Positions 55,675 through 64,000 of a DNA stretch of 64,000 nt are shown here, in pieces; the stretch's first letter is position 1, and each line of letters opens with the position of its first letter. The stretch spans positions 2,728,001 to 2,792,000 of the forward strand of contig NZ_CP047349.1 in assembly GCF_011045835.1 (NCBI RefSeq), read 5' to 3'. A program made the position numbers and the translations under genes. The stretch is from Proteus terrae subsp. cibarius. Lineage in GTDB: Bacteria; Pseudomonadota; Gammaproteobacteria; Enterobacterales; Enterobacteriaceae. The notes below the pieces were generated by a model. It worked only from the letters and a program-made list of their open reading frames with translations, was not told the DNA's origin and did not search any database.

Positions 55675-56595
55675 TTATTTTTTTGCTGCTTGCAGATATA
55701 ACATATCAAGAGCAATAGTTGCTCCTGCAAGTGCTGTAATATCCGATTGATCATAAGCTGGAGAAACTTCAACTAAATCCATGCCGACAATATTTAACGG
55801 TTGTAATGCACGTAAGATCTTCAGTGCTTTATCTGTTGTTAAACCGCCTACAACAGGTGTTCCTGTTCCTGGTGCAAACGCAGGATCAAGACAGTCGATA
55901 TCAAAAGTCAGATAAACAGGCAGATCACCAACAATACCTTTGATCTGATCAACAAGATCAGTTACACCACGATCGTTAACTTGTGCGGCATCCAATACAG
56001 TGAAACCATTATCACTGTCATGATCAGTACGAATACCTATTTGAACAGAGTGGTTAGGATCGATTAATCCTTCATTTGGTGCATGAAAGAACATTGTACC
56101 GTGGTCAAATTTACTGCCATTACCATAAGTATCAGTATGCGCATCAAAATGAACTAATGCCATCTTACCGAAGTGTTTTGCATGGGCACGTAATAAAGGT
56201 AATGTGACAAAATGGTCACCACCAAACGTTAAGCACTTTTTACCTGCGGCTAATAACTTCTCTGTATGAGCTTGTAATTTATCGCTCATATCTTGTGCAT
56301 CACCGAAGTTAAACACTAAGTCACCACAATCGACAACGCTTAAACGTTCACGCATATCAAAATCCCACGGCCAGCGATTACCTTCCCACGCTAAATTCGT
56401 TGAAATTTGACGAATAGCACCTGGTCCATGACGAGTTCCTGCACGACCCGATGTTGCCATATCAAAAGGCACACCCGTAATAACCCAATCTGCATCACTG
56501 CTATAAGGCTGAAAATTCAGTGGAAAACGTAAAAAACCAAATGCATTAGAGATCAATGAATTATCAGTCTCATTACCTAACGTACTATTTTTCAT
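55675..56595 (-). CDS. speB: Agmatinase SpeB
   Basis: Ureohydrolase turning agmatine into putrescine and urea. Manganese ligands are in [11 protein letters not shown] near 125, [10 protein letters not shown] near 149-156 and [20 protein letters not shown] near 229. Length 306 equals E. coli. It follows speA by 103 bases, and together they form the arginine route to putrescine, which in P. mirabilis is linked to swarming. Confidence 0.97.
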   Translation of the reverse strand: MKNSTLGNETDNSLISNAFGFLRFPLNFQPYSSDADWVITGVPFDMATSGRAGTRHGPGAIRQISTNLAWEGNRWPWDFDMRERLSVVDCGDLVFNFGDAQDMSDKLQAHTEKLLAAGKKCLTFGGDHFVTLPLLRAHAKHFGKMALVHFDAHTDTYGNGSKFDHGTMFFHAPNEGLIDPNHSVQIGIRTDHDSDNGFTVLDAAQVNDRGVTDLVDQIKGIVGDLPVYLTFDIDCLDPAFAPGTGTPVVGGLTTDKALKILRALQPLNIVGMDLVEVSPAYDQSDITALAGATIALDMLYLQAAKK

Positions 56596-56698
56596 GCTAT
56601 TACCTCTGTTACTTATTTAAAATAAGCAACATACAAATCAATATGATAGATAAAGAGTGATGTTTAATAACATCACTCCTGCATTGGAAAGTGAAGAA

Positions 56699-58606
56699 TT
56701 ACTCTTCTTCTTCCAGATACGTATAACCGTATAAACCACTTTCAAATTCAGTCAGGAATTGCTCTTGTAACGCTTCATCTAACTGTGCATTTTTTACTTG
56801 GGTGCGGAAACGATCTAACAGCACGGTAGGATTTAACTTAACGTACTGAAGCATATCAGCAACTGTGTCGCCCTCTTCACTTTGCACGTAAGTTAAATTG
56901 CCTTTCTCATCAAGGTAAACGTCAACAGCTGCCGTATCACCAAATAAGTTATGCATATTGCCTAAAATTTCCTGATAAGCCCCTACCATAAAGAAGCCGA
57001 TCATTGGTGGATATTCAGGATCATAAGCTGGCATTGGCATTGTTGTTTCAACACCATCACCATCAACATAATGGTCAATAATACCATCTGAGTCACAAGT
57101 GATATCGAGTAACACAGCGCGACGATCGAGTGGTTTATCTAACCCTTCAATCGGTAATACTGGGAATAACTGGTCAATACCCCATGCATCAGGTAAAGAT
57201 TGGAACAATGAGAAGTTAACATAGAACTTATCTGACATACGTTCTTGTAACTCATCAATAATAGGACGATGGGCACGATTGCTTGGATCTAAATCGTACT
57301 GAATACGACGACAGATATTCAAATACAGCTCTTCTGCCCATGCACGCTCTGTCAGGCTTAACATACCGTGAACATATTGAGTATGCACATCATGTAAGTC
57401 TAATTGGCTATCGTGTAACCATTCACGTAATGAACGGCTATGCCCCTTTGTTTGCATCTCTTCCCATGTTTCCCAAAGACTTGCAATCGGTCTTGCAGCA
57501 TCATCTTCAGGTGGTGTAATTGCCGTAAATTCATTACGTTCAACACCAATCACATTAGAAATTAATACAGTATGGTGTGCGGTTAATGCACGACCTGATT
57601 CAGTAATAACGGTTGGATGTGGTAAATCATTTTCATCACACGCGTCACCTATCGCCCAAATAACGTTATTCGCATATTCATTAAGGCCATAGTTAACAGA
57701 GCAATCAGATTGTGAGCGTGTACCTTCATAGTCCACACCTAAACCACCACCCACATCGAAATACTGAATATTCACGCCCAGTTTATGCAGTTCAACATAG
57801 AAGCGTGCAGATTCACGAACACCAGTTGCGATATCACGGATATTCGCCATTTGTGATCCCAAATGGAAATGCAGTAATTGCAGGCTATCTAAGCGGTCAG
57901 CTTGGCGTAACATATCAATTAATTGCAGAACTTGTGTCGCGGCTAAACCAAATTTTGATTTTTCACCACCACTTGCCTGCCATTTGCCTGATCCCTGAGA
58001 AGCAAGACGAGCGCGAACGCCTAAGCGTGGAATAACTTCTAAACGTTCAGCTTCTTCAAGAACCATTTTAATCTCAGACATTTTCTCAATGACTAAGAAA
58101 ACTTTATGCCCAAGTTTTTCACCAGTGAGTGCTAGACGAATATACTCACGGTCTTTATAACCATTACAAACAATCACAGAACTTGTCATATTAGCATGAG
58201 CAAGTACTGCCATTAATTCTGCTTTAGAGCCAGCCTCTAGGCCTAAAGGCTCTCCTGCATTTACTAATGACTCAATAACACGACGTTGTTGGTTAACTTT
58301 AATTGGATAAACTAAAAAATAGTCACCTTTATAACCATAAGATTCACGCGCACGATGAAACGCGGCATTAATCGAACGTAAACGATGTTGTAGTATTTGA
58401 GGGAAGCAAAAAAGCGCTGGTAAACGCAGGTTCGATTGCTCTTCTTGAACTCGTTTAACCAATTCGGTTAAATCAAAAGTTGCATCAGGAACATCAGGAT
58501 TAGGACAAACGCTAATATTTCCCCGATTATTCGCTAAATAGTAACCGCCACCCCAATATGCAATATTATAGGTCTGCTGCATCTTACGAGCGATGTTATC
58601 ATTCAT
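56699..58606 (-). CDS. speA: Biosynthetic arginine decarboxylase SpeA
   Basis: PLP enzyme that converts arginine to agmatine. The PLP lysine is K103 in [19 protein letters not shown]. Further motifs are [19 protein letters not shown] near 340 and [19 protein letters not shown] near 510, the latter carrying the Cys-Asp of the second active-site half. The 635 residues lack the N-terminal extension that gives E. coli SpeA 658. It has a very long upstream region (about 690 bases to metK). Confidence 0.96.
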   Translation of the reverse strand: MNDNIARKMQQTYNIAYWGGGYYLANNRGNISVCPNPDVPDATFDLTELVKRVQEEQSNLRLPALFCFPQILQHRLRSINAAFHRARESYGYKGDYFLVYPIKVNQQRRVIESLVNAGEPLGLEAGSKAELMAVLAHANMTSSVIVCNGYKDREYIRLALTGEKLGHKVFLVIEKMSEIKMVLEEAERLEVIPRLGVRARLASQGSGKWQASGGEKSKFGLAATQVLQLIDMLRQADRLDSLQLLHFHLGSQMANIRDIATGVRESARFYVELHKLGVNIQYFDVGGGLGVDYEGTRSQSDCSVNYGLNEYANNVIWAIGDACDENDLPHPTVITESGRALTAHHTVLISNVIGVERNEFTAITPPEDDAARPIASLWETWEEMQTKGHSRSLREWLHDSQLDLHDVHTQYVHGMLSLTERAWAEELYLNICRRIQYDLDPSNRAHRPIIDELQERMSDKFYVNFSLFQSLPDAWGIDQLFPVLPIEGLDKPLDRRAVLLDITCDSDGIIDHYVDGDGVETTMPMPAYDPEYPPMIGFFMVGAYQEILGNMHNLFGDTAAVDVYLDEKGNLTYVQSEEGDTVADMLQYVKLNPTVLLDRFRTQVKNAQLDEALQEQFLTEFESGLYGYTYLEEEE

Positions 58607-59235
58607 GACATTCTCCTTAGGGAGTATGAGTTTATACCTTGCCTGTCACCATAGTAGTCAATTATCCGACAAAAATCTGAAACGACTGATAAATAACAGT
58701 TGGAAGTAATGGCTCACTATATATTTTTATATGATTATCCAGCTATACGCAGGACATAATAGTAGAAAGTTCTCGAGTTAACCTATAACGAGTTAACACA
58801 ATCACCTATTGGCAAGTAACAGACAACTTCGCTCTAAAGAGAAAGAGCTCAAAGAGGAAATCACTCTAGATATACTACGTGTATAGTATTGACGAGTACT
58901 GTTTTGGTTTTTGAAAAGACTAACCTGTAGACAATGGATCATTACCCATTCACTCCACACATGGCTTAAACCTATAAGCCATTTCCCTAACAGAGAAACA
59001 GGATCAGAAATCCTGCGGTTTACACTGTGTTCAGATTTCACAGTAACCGCGAGGTTATACCTTTAGTTAGTTAAAAATGCAAAGCAAAAAGTACAAAAAA
59101 CTTTTTTTTCTCTCATCTCTATTTTCTTGATACAAAAATAGTGGGCAATAAAGAATAAGATTAACTGTTTGATTCTGCTTTATCCCTATATTTGATTAAA
59201 AAAAGCTGGAATTAAAGAGAGAAGAGTCATAAAAT
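58607..59235 (-). promoter_or_regulatory. Long structured leader of speA
   Basis: About 630 bases between speA and the metK operator. A stem GCGGTT-ACTGTG/CACAGT-AACCGC (59015-59050, three-base bulge) and a shorter GGAT/ATCC stem lie beside it. A direct repeat CGAGTTAAC occurs at 58774 and 58789, 15 bases apart. E. coli has the small gene yqgB in this interval. A GTG-started 79-codon frame at 58802-59041 has only a vague resemblance to YqgB. Function as a regulatory leader is inferred. Confidence 0.4.
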
Positions 59236-59267
59236 AGACGTCTAGATGTTAAAACATCCATCCTTAA
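59236..59267 (+). promoter_or_regulatory. MetJ operator (tandem met boxes) of metK
   Basis: Four contiguous eight-base units starting with a perfect met box AGACGTCT (59236), then AGATGTTA, AAACATCC and ATCCTTAA, ending 28 bases before the metK ATG. Tandem met boxes at metK are the known target of the MetJ-SAM repressor. Confidence 0.82.
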
Positions 59268-59295
59268 ACCGTTTGTATTAAGGTAACGAGATATA

Positions 59296-60450
59296 ATGAC
59301 TACACACCTTTTTACTTCTGAATCAGTCTCAGAAGGTCATCCAGATAAAATTGCAGATCAGATTTCTGATGCTGTTCTGGATGCAATTTTAGAACAAGAT
59401 CCAAAAGCACGCGTTGCCTGCGAAACTTACGTTAAGACAGGCATGGTTATGGTAGGCGGAGAAATTACCACCAAAGCTTGGGTCGATATCGAAGAAATTA
59501 CACGTAACACTGTTCGTGAAATCGGCTATACCAGTTCCGACATGGGCTTTGATGCTAATTCCTGCGCAGTTATCAGTGCGATTGGTAAACAATCACCTGA
59601 TATCAACCAAGGCGTTGACCGTGCAAATCCATTAGAACAAGGCGCTGGCGACCAAGGTTTAATGTTTGGTTATGCGACCAACGAAACTGACGTATTAATG
59701 CCAGCTCCAATTACTTATGCTCATCGTTTAGTTCAACGCCAAGCACAAGTGCGTAAAAGTGGCACTTTACCTTGGTTACGTCCTGATGCGAAAAGCCAAA
59801 TTACCTTTCAATACGACAACAATAAAGTTGTTGGTATTGATGCTGTTGTATTATCAACTCAGCATTCTGAAGAAATTTCACAAAAAGATCTGCATGAAGC
59901 AGTGATGGAAGAGATCATTAAACCTATACTGCCAGCAGAATGGTTAAATGAACAAACTAAATATTTCATCAACCCAACAGGCCGTTTTGTTATCGGTGGA
60001 CCAATGGGTGACTGTGGTTTAACCGGTCGTAAAATCATTGTTGATACTTATGGCGGTATGGCTCGTCATGGTGGCGGTGCTTTCTCTGGTAAAGATCCAT
60101 CGAAAGTTGACCGTTCAGCAGCTTATGCTGCTCGTTACGTTGCTAAAAATATCGTGGCAGCAGGTTTAGCCGATCGTTGTGAAATTCAAGTTTCTTACGC
60201 AATCGGTGTGGCAGAGCCAACATCAATTATGGTAGAAACATTTGGTACTGAAAAAGTCCCAACAGCACAGCTTATCTTGTTAGTGCGTGAATTCTTTGAC
60301 TTACGTCCTTACGGATTAATTCAAATGTTAGATTTACTGCACCCAATCTACCAAAAAACGGCTGCTTACGGTCACTTTGGTCGCCCTGAATTCCCTTGGG
60401 AAGCAACAGATAAAGCTGAAATCTTACGTGAAGCAGCAGGCTTAAAATAA
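59296..60450 (+). CDS. metK: S-adenosylmethionine synthetase MetK
   Basis: Makes SAM from methionine and [23 protein letters not shown] at 8-27 with the triphosphate His, [17 protein letters not shown] near 115-131, and the P-loop [19 protein letters not shown] near 257. Length 384 equals E. coli. It lies next to speA, as in E. coli; decarboxylated SAM feeds spermidine synthesis from the putrescine made by SpeAB. Repression by MetJ is expected from the upstream met boxes. Confidence 0.98.
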   Translation: MTTHLFTSESVSEGHPDKIADQISDAVLDAILEQDPKARVACETYVKTGMVMVGGEITTKAWVDIEEITRNTVREIGYTSSDMGFDANSCAVISAIGKQSPDINQGVDRANPLEQGAGDQGLMFGYATNETDVLMPAPITYAHRLVQRQAQVRKSGTLPWLRPDAKSQITFQYDNNKVVGIDAVVLSTQHSEEISQKDLHEAVMEEIIKPILPAEWLNEQTKYFINPTGRFVIGGPMGDCGLTGRKIIVDTYGGMARHGGGAFSGKDPSKVDRSAAYAARYVAKNIVAAGLADRCEIQVSYAIGVAEPTSIMVETFGTEKVPTAQLILLVREFFDLRPYGLIQMLDLLHPIYQKTAAYGHFGRPEFPWEATDKAEILREAAGLK

Positions 60451-60489
60451 GTCTCTTGCCAATAACATCACGTAATTGATTTTGATAAG

Positions 60490-60518
60490 ACCACATCAGG
60501 AATAGATGTGGTTTTTTT
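60490..60518 (+). terminator. metK terminator
   Basis: Hairpin ACCACATC/GATGTGGT with a seven-base loop and a run of seven T, 40 bases after metK. Confidence 0.9.
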
Positions 60519-60543
60519 ATGGGCTTCTATTTATAAACCTCAT

Positions 60544-60570
60544 AAAAAAACCCCGCAATCATACGGGGGT
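60544..60570 (-). terminator. bcsG terminator
   Basis: On the minus strand, stem CCCCG/CGGGG (arms 60551-60555 and 60564-60568) followed by seven T, 56 bases after bcsG and facing the metK terminator. Confidence 0.8.
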
Positions 60571-60626
60571 CTCAATAGGAGAAAACGAGAACATAAATTT
60601 ATGATGAAACTGTTTCCTATAAAAAA

Positions 60627-62360
60627 TTAGTTAGGATAATTAATCCACTCACCTCCATTTAACTTGATATAAGACTGCCCTTGATAATCAACCACAACCG
60701 TAGCTTGGTTTTCCGCGACATTGGCAGTTTGAGGAAGCTCACTGGCTAATTTATTCCAATCAATAACAGATTGGTTAAAAACATCACCATTCACATTACG
60801 AGAAATAAGTTCAGAAATAGCCAAATAGCTGCTAGGTTCATCGACAATCACAGGAGGATAAAATTGTGCTCTATCTTTTATTCCGGTGAAACGGATACCA
60901 ACAGGAACGGTAGTAATACTTTGGCTTGGAATATCTCTTAACCCTGACATTTGTGTCTTATCACCTTGTAACGCTGCACCATGCTCAGGCACGATCACCA
61001 CCATCACTTTTCTTCCTTTCTTATCAAGCTCATTCATAAAACCATCTAAGTTATCAAGTAATGTAGAAGCGCGTTTGCCGTAATCAGCAGTGCTATTTTC
61101 GCCTACATAACGGTTACCATCATGTAATGACACCAAGTTCACAAAGGTTACAGAGCGACTCTCATTAGACTGTTCACGCGCTTTCAACCAACGTTGTAAT
61201 GTTTCCTTATCGTTGTAAATTTTGGTGCCATCAAATGCGGTAATTTGATGAGAAAGATTTTCTTGATCTTGTAAAGCGATATTAAGATCACCGAGTTGCT
61301 GAACTTCTTTAAGGTAATTACCAAATTTCCCGTTATGATCGAGAACCAATTTCTTGGCAAATCCCAACGAAGCCAGATTATTCATCAGCAAACATTGTGC
61401 ATCTGCGGGATCGTATAAATCAGAGTGGTGAGTCTGGCCACAACTCGCGCGTAATAATCTTAATGATGCAGGACCGCTATAAGAAGATACGGTATTAAAT
61501 TGACTAAATAACACATCAAAGTTACCCCAAATAGGGTGTTCTTGTAGCCCAACAGCTGCCGCATCAGCAGTAGAAAGTGAACAAATATTAATAATTAAGA
61601 TATCAAAAGGCTGAGCATTGGCTGCTAACTGCGCAGGAAATGGTGTTGTACGTTTTTTCTCATAAGCATAAAACTGTGTTAACCAATCATCCAATACCTT
61701 ATTATTGACCTTCAGTTTTTGTGGTGGATAAACAGTATTAATAGCTTCTTTAGTCGGTACAACTTCAGGAGAAACTTGCGGTTCAACTGATGCTGGTAAT
61801 ACTTCAGGCGCTTTGGCTACTACCGTGTTTTTTTCTGTACTAATGTTACTTTCTTGCATAAAAGAATTAGCGGAAACAGCAGGCACTACACCTTGAGAAA
61901 AATGAGTAAACCCACCAAGATTTAGCCACAATACCCCCGCAATAATAAAAACGGATACCCTCATCCACTGTTCAATAAAAAGGTAGCCCACTAACAAAAT
62001 AAAGGCGACACCTATCATTTTAATATTAATAAAGTTAACAGTTAACTCAACAAGATAATCAAAGGAAAACTGTTTAAGCTGTCCACCTTGTGCAAGAACC
62101 GTTGAAAAGCTGGGTAACCAAGTATCGTGGTAAAATAATATTATCCCTATTGGGATAGCGGCCCAATTACGCATTTTATGCCAAATATTTTTTGGTAATG
62201 GGAATAATAAAAAGGCAAGAAAAAGTAAATTGCTAAAAGCATCAAAATTTAAATAACCATACCAAAGTAAAACAAACTTTAGTAAAAAATAGAAATTCCA
62301 TGCCCCCAACCCATGCCAGTAATGTAAAAAATCGAACTGGGTTGTATTAGATTTGTTCAT
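60627..62360 (-). CDS. bcsG: Cellulose phosphoethanolamine transferase BcsG
   Basis: Inner-membrane alkaline-phosphatase-superfamily enzyme that decorates nascent cellulose with phosphoethanolamine. About five membrane segments in the first 170 residues, then a linker rich in Val/Pro/Glu and a periplasmic catalytic domain. Metal and nucleophile motifs match BcsG: IINICSLSTADAAAVGL near 256 (zinc Cys), SSYSGPASLRLLRASCG near 293 with the catalytic Ser, and VVIVPEHGAAL near 455 (zinc Glu-His). Length 577 (559 in E. coli). It is divergent from bcsR-bcsQ. In E. coli it follows bcsE and bcsF; neither is present here. Confidence 0.93.
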   Translation of the reverse strand: MNKSNTTQFDFLHYWHGLGAWNFYFLLKFVLLWYGYLNFDAFSNLLFLAFLLFPLPKNIWHKMRNWAAIPIGIILFYHDTWLPSFSTVLAQGGQLKQFSFDYLVELTVNFINIKMIGVAFILLVGYLFIEQWMRVSVFIIAGVLWLNLGGFTHFSQGVVPAVSANSFMQESNISTEKNTVVAKAPEVLPASVEPQVSPEVVPTKEAINTVYPPQKLKVNNKVLDDWLTQFYAYEKKRTTPFPAQLAANAQPFDILIINICSLSTADAAAVGLQEHPIWGNFDVLFSQFNTVSSYSGPASLRLLRASCGQTHHSDLYDPADAQCLLMNNLASLGFAKKLVLDHNGKFGNYLKEVQQLGDLNIALQDQENLSHQITAFDGTKIYNDKETLQRWLKAREQSNESRSVTFVNLVSLHDGNRYVGENSTADYGKRASTLLDNLDGFMNELDKKGRKVMVVIVPEHGAALQGDKTQMSGLRDIPSQSITTVPVGIRFTGIKDRAQFYPPVIVDEPSSYLAISELISRNVNGDVFNQSVIDWNKLASELPQTANVAENQATVVVDYQGQSYIKLNGGEWINYPN

Positions 62361-63216
62361 TTTGATTTCCTACTCTTTAGTATAAATAAATCCAACTCGA
62401 CAGTTATATGATTACTCATATCTGTCTTTTTATTACTTCTGATATTTAATTAACTACTAAATAAACATATAAGAGAATATTCATTTAAAACCAAGTAAAA
62501 ACCCTTAAATAAAAAAAACAAAAAATCTCATCAGGAAATACTGACCTCTCATATAAAATAAAGATAATGACAAAAACCAACTTATTTAAGCTGTATTTAA
62601 AAATAAAACAATCAACGTTCTATTTATATAATAGCGTCTATTTTTAAAAATGATGATTTATTTACATTAAATAATGAAACACAGAGTTATCTTATTTTTA
62701 TATTTCGAAACAAACACAAAACAAAGTACACACCACCAACAACACGTAACAATCAATAAACATAAATAGCAATAAATAAACAATAAGCTCAATATAAAAA
62801 CACAAGTAATCACTAAAAGACTAAAAAATAATGATTTTTATATTAAAAATGACATAGGTCAATATACAATAACGATCATCGGATTTGAATAATTTAATAT
62901 ATTGTTATAAACAGCCAATTTACATTTCTTTTTATTACTTTATTTTGTAGCTAAACCCTTCCAGTTGTTATTTAATTAACGTAATTAAAAAAACAAAGAA
63001 ATATAAATAAAAAAAGAAAATCGATAACCATCATTCATAAAAAAAAGATAAAAAATATCTATTTTATGTGTTTTTACGTAATTGAAATAATGAAATTTAA
63101 AGCATACTCTAAAATAGAAGACTTAAATAAATAGAATTCACAATTAATTAACTAATATTTTATCGAGATTTTAATTTTGATATAAAATTATTTTCCTTTT
63201 TTTAGAGATTATTAAA
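62361..63216. other. Very AT-rich divergent promoter region of the cellulose locus
   Basis: About 855 bases between bcsG and bcsR with extremely low GC content and no ORF I can support. It must hold both divergent promoters, and the length and composition would suit H-NS binding. No specific operator was recognised. Confidence 0.5.
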
Positions 63217-63408
63217 ATGAAAAATGAAAGTTTTATTAACTCAAATATAAAAATAGAAAAAAATAATCTAAATAAAGACATTGATAAACTAAAAAATTTA
63301 TTTTCATTAAATAACTATCACTATCAGGATATTAATAAAGAAGAAGGAAATAGTGTGCTTATTTATCGCTGGCCATTACTTAATGCATTTCATTACATGA
63401 CTAAATGA
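63217..63408 (+). CDS. bcsR: Cellulose synthase regulator BcsR
   Basis: Short protein (63 residues) needed, with BcsQ, for cellulose synthase assembly in E. coli. The family pattern is kept: a variable N terminus, then DIDKLKNLFSLNNYHYQDI and the C-terminal RWPLLNAF, matching LKQAFSLPDIDYADI...RWPLLAEF of E. coli YhjR as I recall it. The N-terminal third is Asn/Lys-rich. Eight bases separate it from bcsQ. Confidence 0.82.
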   Translation: MKNESFINSNIKIEKNNLNKDIDKLKNLFSLNNYHYQDINKEEGNSVLIYRWPLLNAFHYMTK

Positions 63409-63416
63409 GGCTAACT

Positions 63417-64000
63417 ATGCCACTTATTGTATTAAAAGGACTCAGAGGTGGAACGGGTACAACGTCCACAGCAATTGCGCTTGCTCGACAATTTAATCAA
63501 CAAAATAAAGAAGTGCTTATTATTGATAATTGCACTGAAAATATTTTGTCTTTTTATTTTCCTGCACAACAAAAAAACACCACATTAAGTCAGGCATTAT
63601 TAGCAGAAACACCAATAGAGGAGAATATTTTTTACTATCGACCACATTACCAAGTGTTACCTTTTGGTTTGGTTAATATGAAGGATAATTTGCTCTTACA
63701 ATTGTCATTTTCAGCAAAACAACATCTCAGCCATTTTTTAACGACATTTATTCAGCTACACCCTGATACCATTATTTTAATGGATTTACAGCATGCAGAA
63801 GACGCTCTTTTCACACCTTGGATAGAAAAAGCGGATATTTTTTTCACTGTAGCAATGGCAGAAAGCAACTGCCATATTCGCCTTAACCAGCACGAATTTA
63901 TTGAAAATGAATACGTTCTGATTAACCAATTTCGTGCCACCAGCCAAATTCATCAAGATTTTTATCAATTTTGGCAAACGACGCCATTTCCATTATGCCC
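63417..64000 (+). CDS. bcsQ: Cellulose biosynthesis protein BcsQ (partial, 5' part)
   Basis: MinD/ParA-like ATPase associated with the cellulose synthase complex. The frame starts MPLIVLKGLRGGTGTTSTAI. As in E. coli BcsQ, the deviant Walker A reads GGTGTTS rather than GGxGKT. ESNCHIRLNQHEF and VLINQFRATSQIHQDFYQFW align with the E. coli protein near residue 165. About 194 codons are present before the right edge. bcsA and bcsB are expected beyond it. Confidence 0.9.
   Translation, partial: MPLIVLKGLRGGTGTTSTAIALARQFNQQNKEVLIIDNCTENILSFYFPAQQKNTTLSQALLAETPIEENIFYYRPHYQVLPFGLVNMKDNLLLQLSFSAKQHLSHFLTTFIQLHPDTIILMDLQHAEDALFTPWIEKADIFFTVAMAESNCHIRLNQHEFIENEYVLINQFRATSQIHQDFYQFWQTTPFPLC

Noticed and set aside
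58802..59041. 79-codon GTG-started frame upstream of speA, faintly YqgB-like
   Set aside because: Similarity to YqgB is limited to a few hydrophobic positions and one Cys. It overlaps the predicted stem, so it was left as part of the leader.

Overview
The window is a chromosomal segment of an enterobacterium of the genus Proteus (Morganellaceae). Three things point there. The two-partner haemolysin pair has exactly the HpmB/HpmA layout (561 and 1577 codons). The cell-wall, leucine and polyamine genes are Proteus/Providencia-like and AT-rich. The tna locus carries a 34-codon leader with Trp20 and a 467-residue tryptophanase with the PLP lysine at 266, as in P. vulgaris. A tna operon means an indole-positive species, so P. 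vulgaris or a relative rather than P. mirabilis. No tRNA, rRNA, IS element, prophage or CRISPR array was seen.

Layout. (1) 0-6.6 kb: pdhR (cut by the left edge) with its operator, ampD, a type IV pilin locus (ppdD-hofB-hofC), coaE-zapD-yacG and mutT. This is collinear with E. coli, but ampE, aroP, nadC and guaC are absent. (2) 6.7-20.3 kb: an accessory block placed between mutT and secA, which are adjacent in E. coli. It holds tnaC-tnaA-tnaB (indole production), hpmB-hpmA (haemolysin export) and copA/cueR (copper efflux and its MerR regulator). (3) 20.4-41.7 kb: secA, secM, a divergent DUF721/DciA-like gene, lpxC and the division and cell wall (dcw) cluster from ftsZ back to mraZ, all on the minus strand. 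ddlB is missing between murC and ftsQ, and an unrecognised 118-codon ORF sits exactly in its place. (4) 42.2-46.8 kb: cra, a long-chain acyl-CoA synthetase where E. coli has ilvIH, and leuO. (5) 47.4-54.3 kb: leuL with attenuator, leuABCD, a probable short SgrS sRNA, and sgrR. (6) 54.3-60.5 kb: synteny with E. coli breaks here. The segment has an intergenic region with a DnaA-box cluster, then mutH, speB-speA and metK with MetJ boxes. (7) 60.6-64 kb: part of a cellulose locus, bcsG divergent from bcsR-bcsQ (cut by the right edge), with no bcsE or bcsF.

Regulation that can be read directly: a PdhR box, a CRP site and leader peptide for tna, a 19-bp-spaced CueR promoter for copA, a SecM arrest motif, a three-repeat MraZ operator, a leucine attenuator and tandem met boxes. 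The most interesting loose ends are the ORF replacing ddlB, the compact SgrS-like RNA, the DnaA-box cluster before mutH, the DciA-like gene, bcsG without bcsEF, and the long structured leader of speA.
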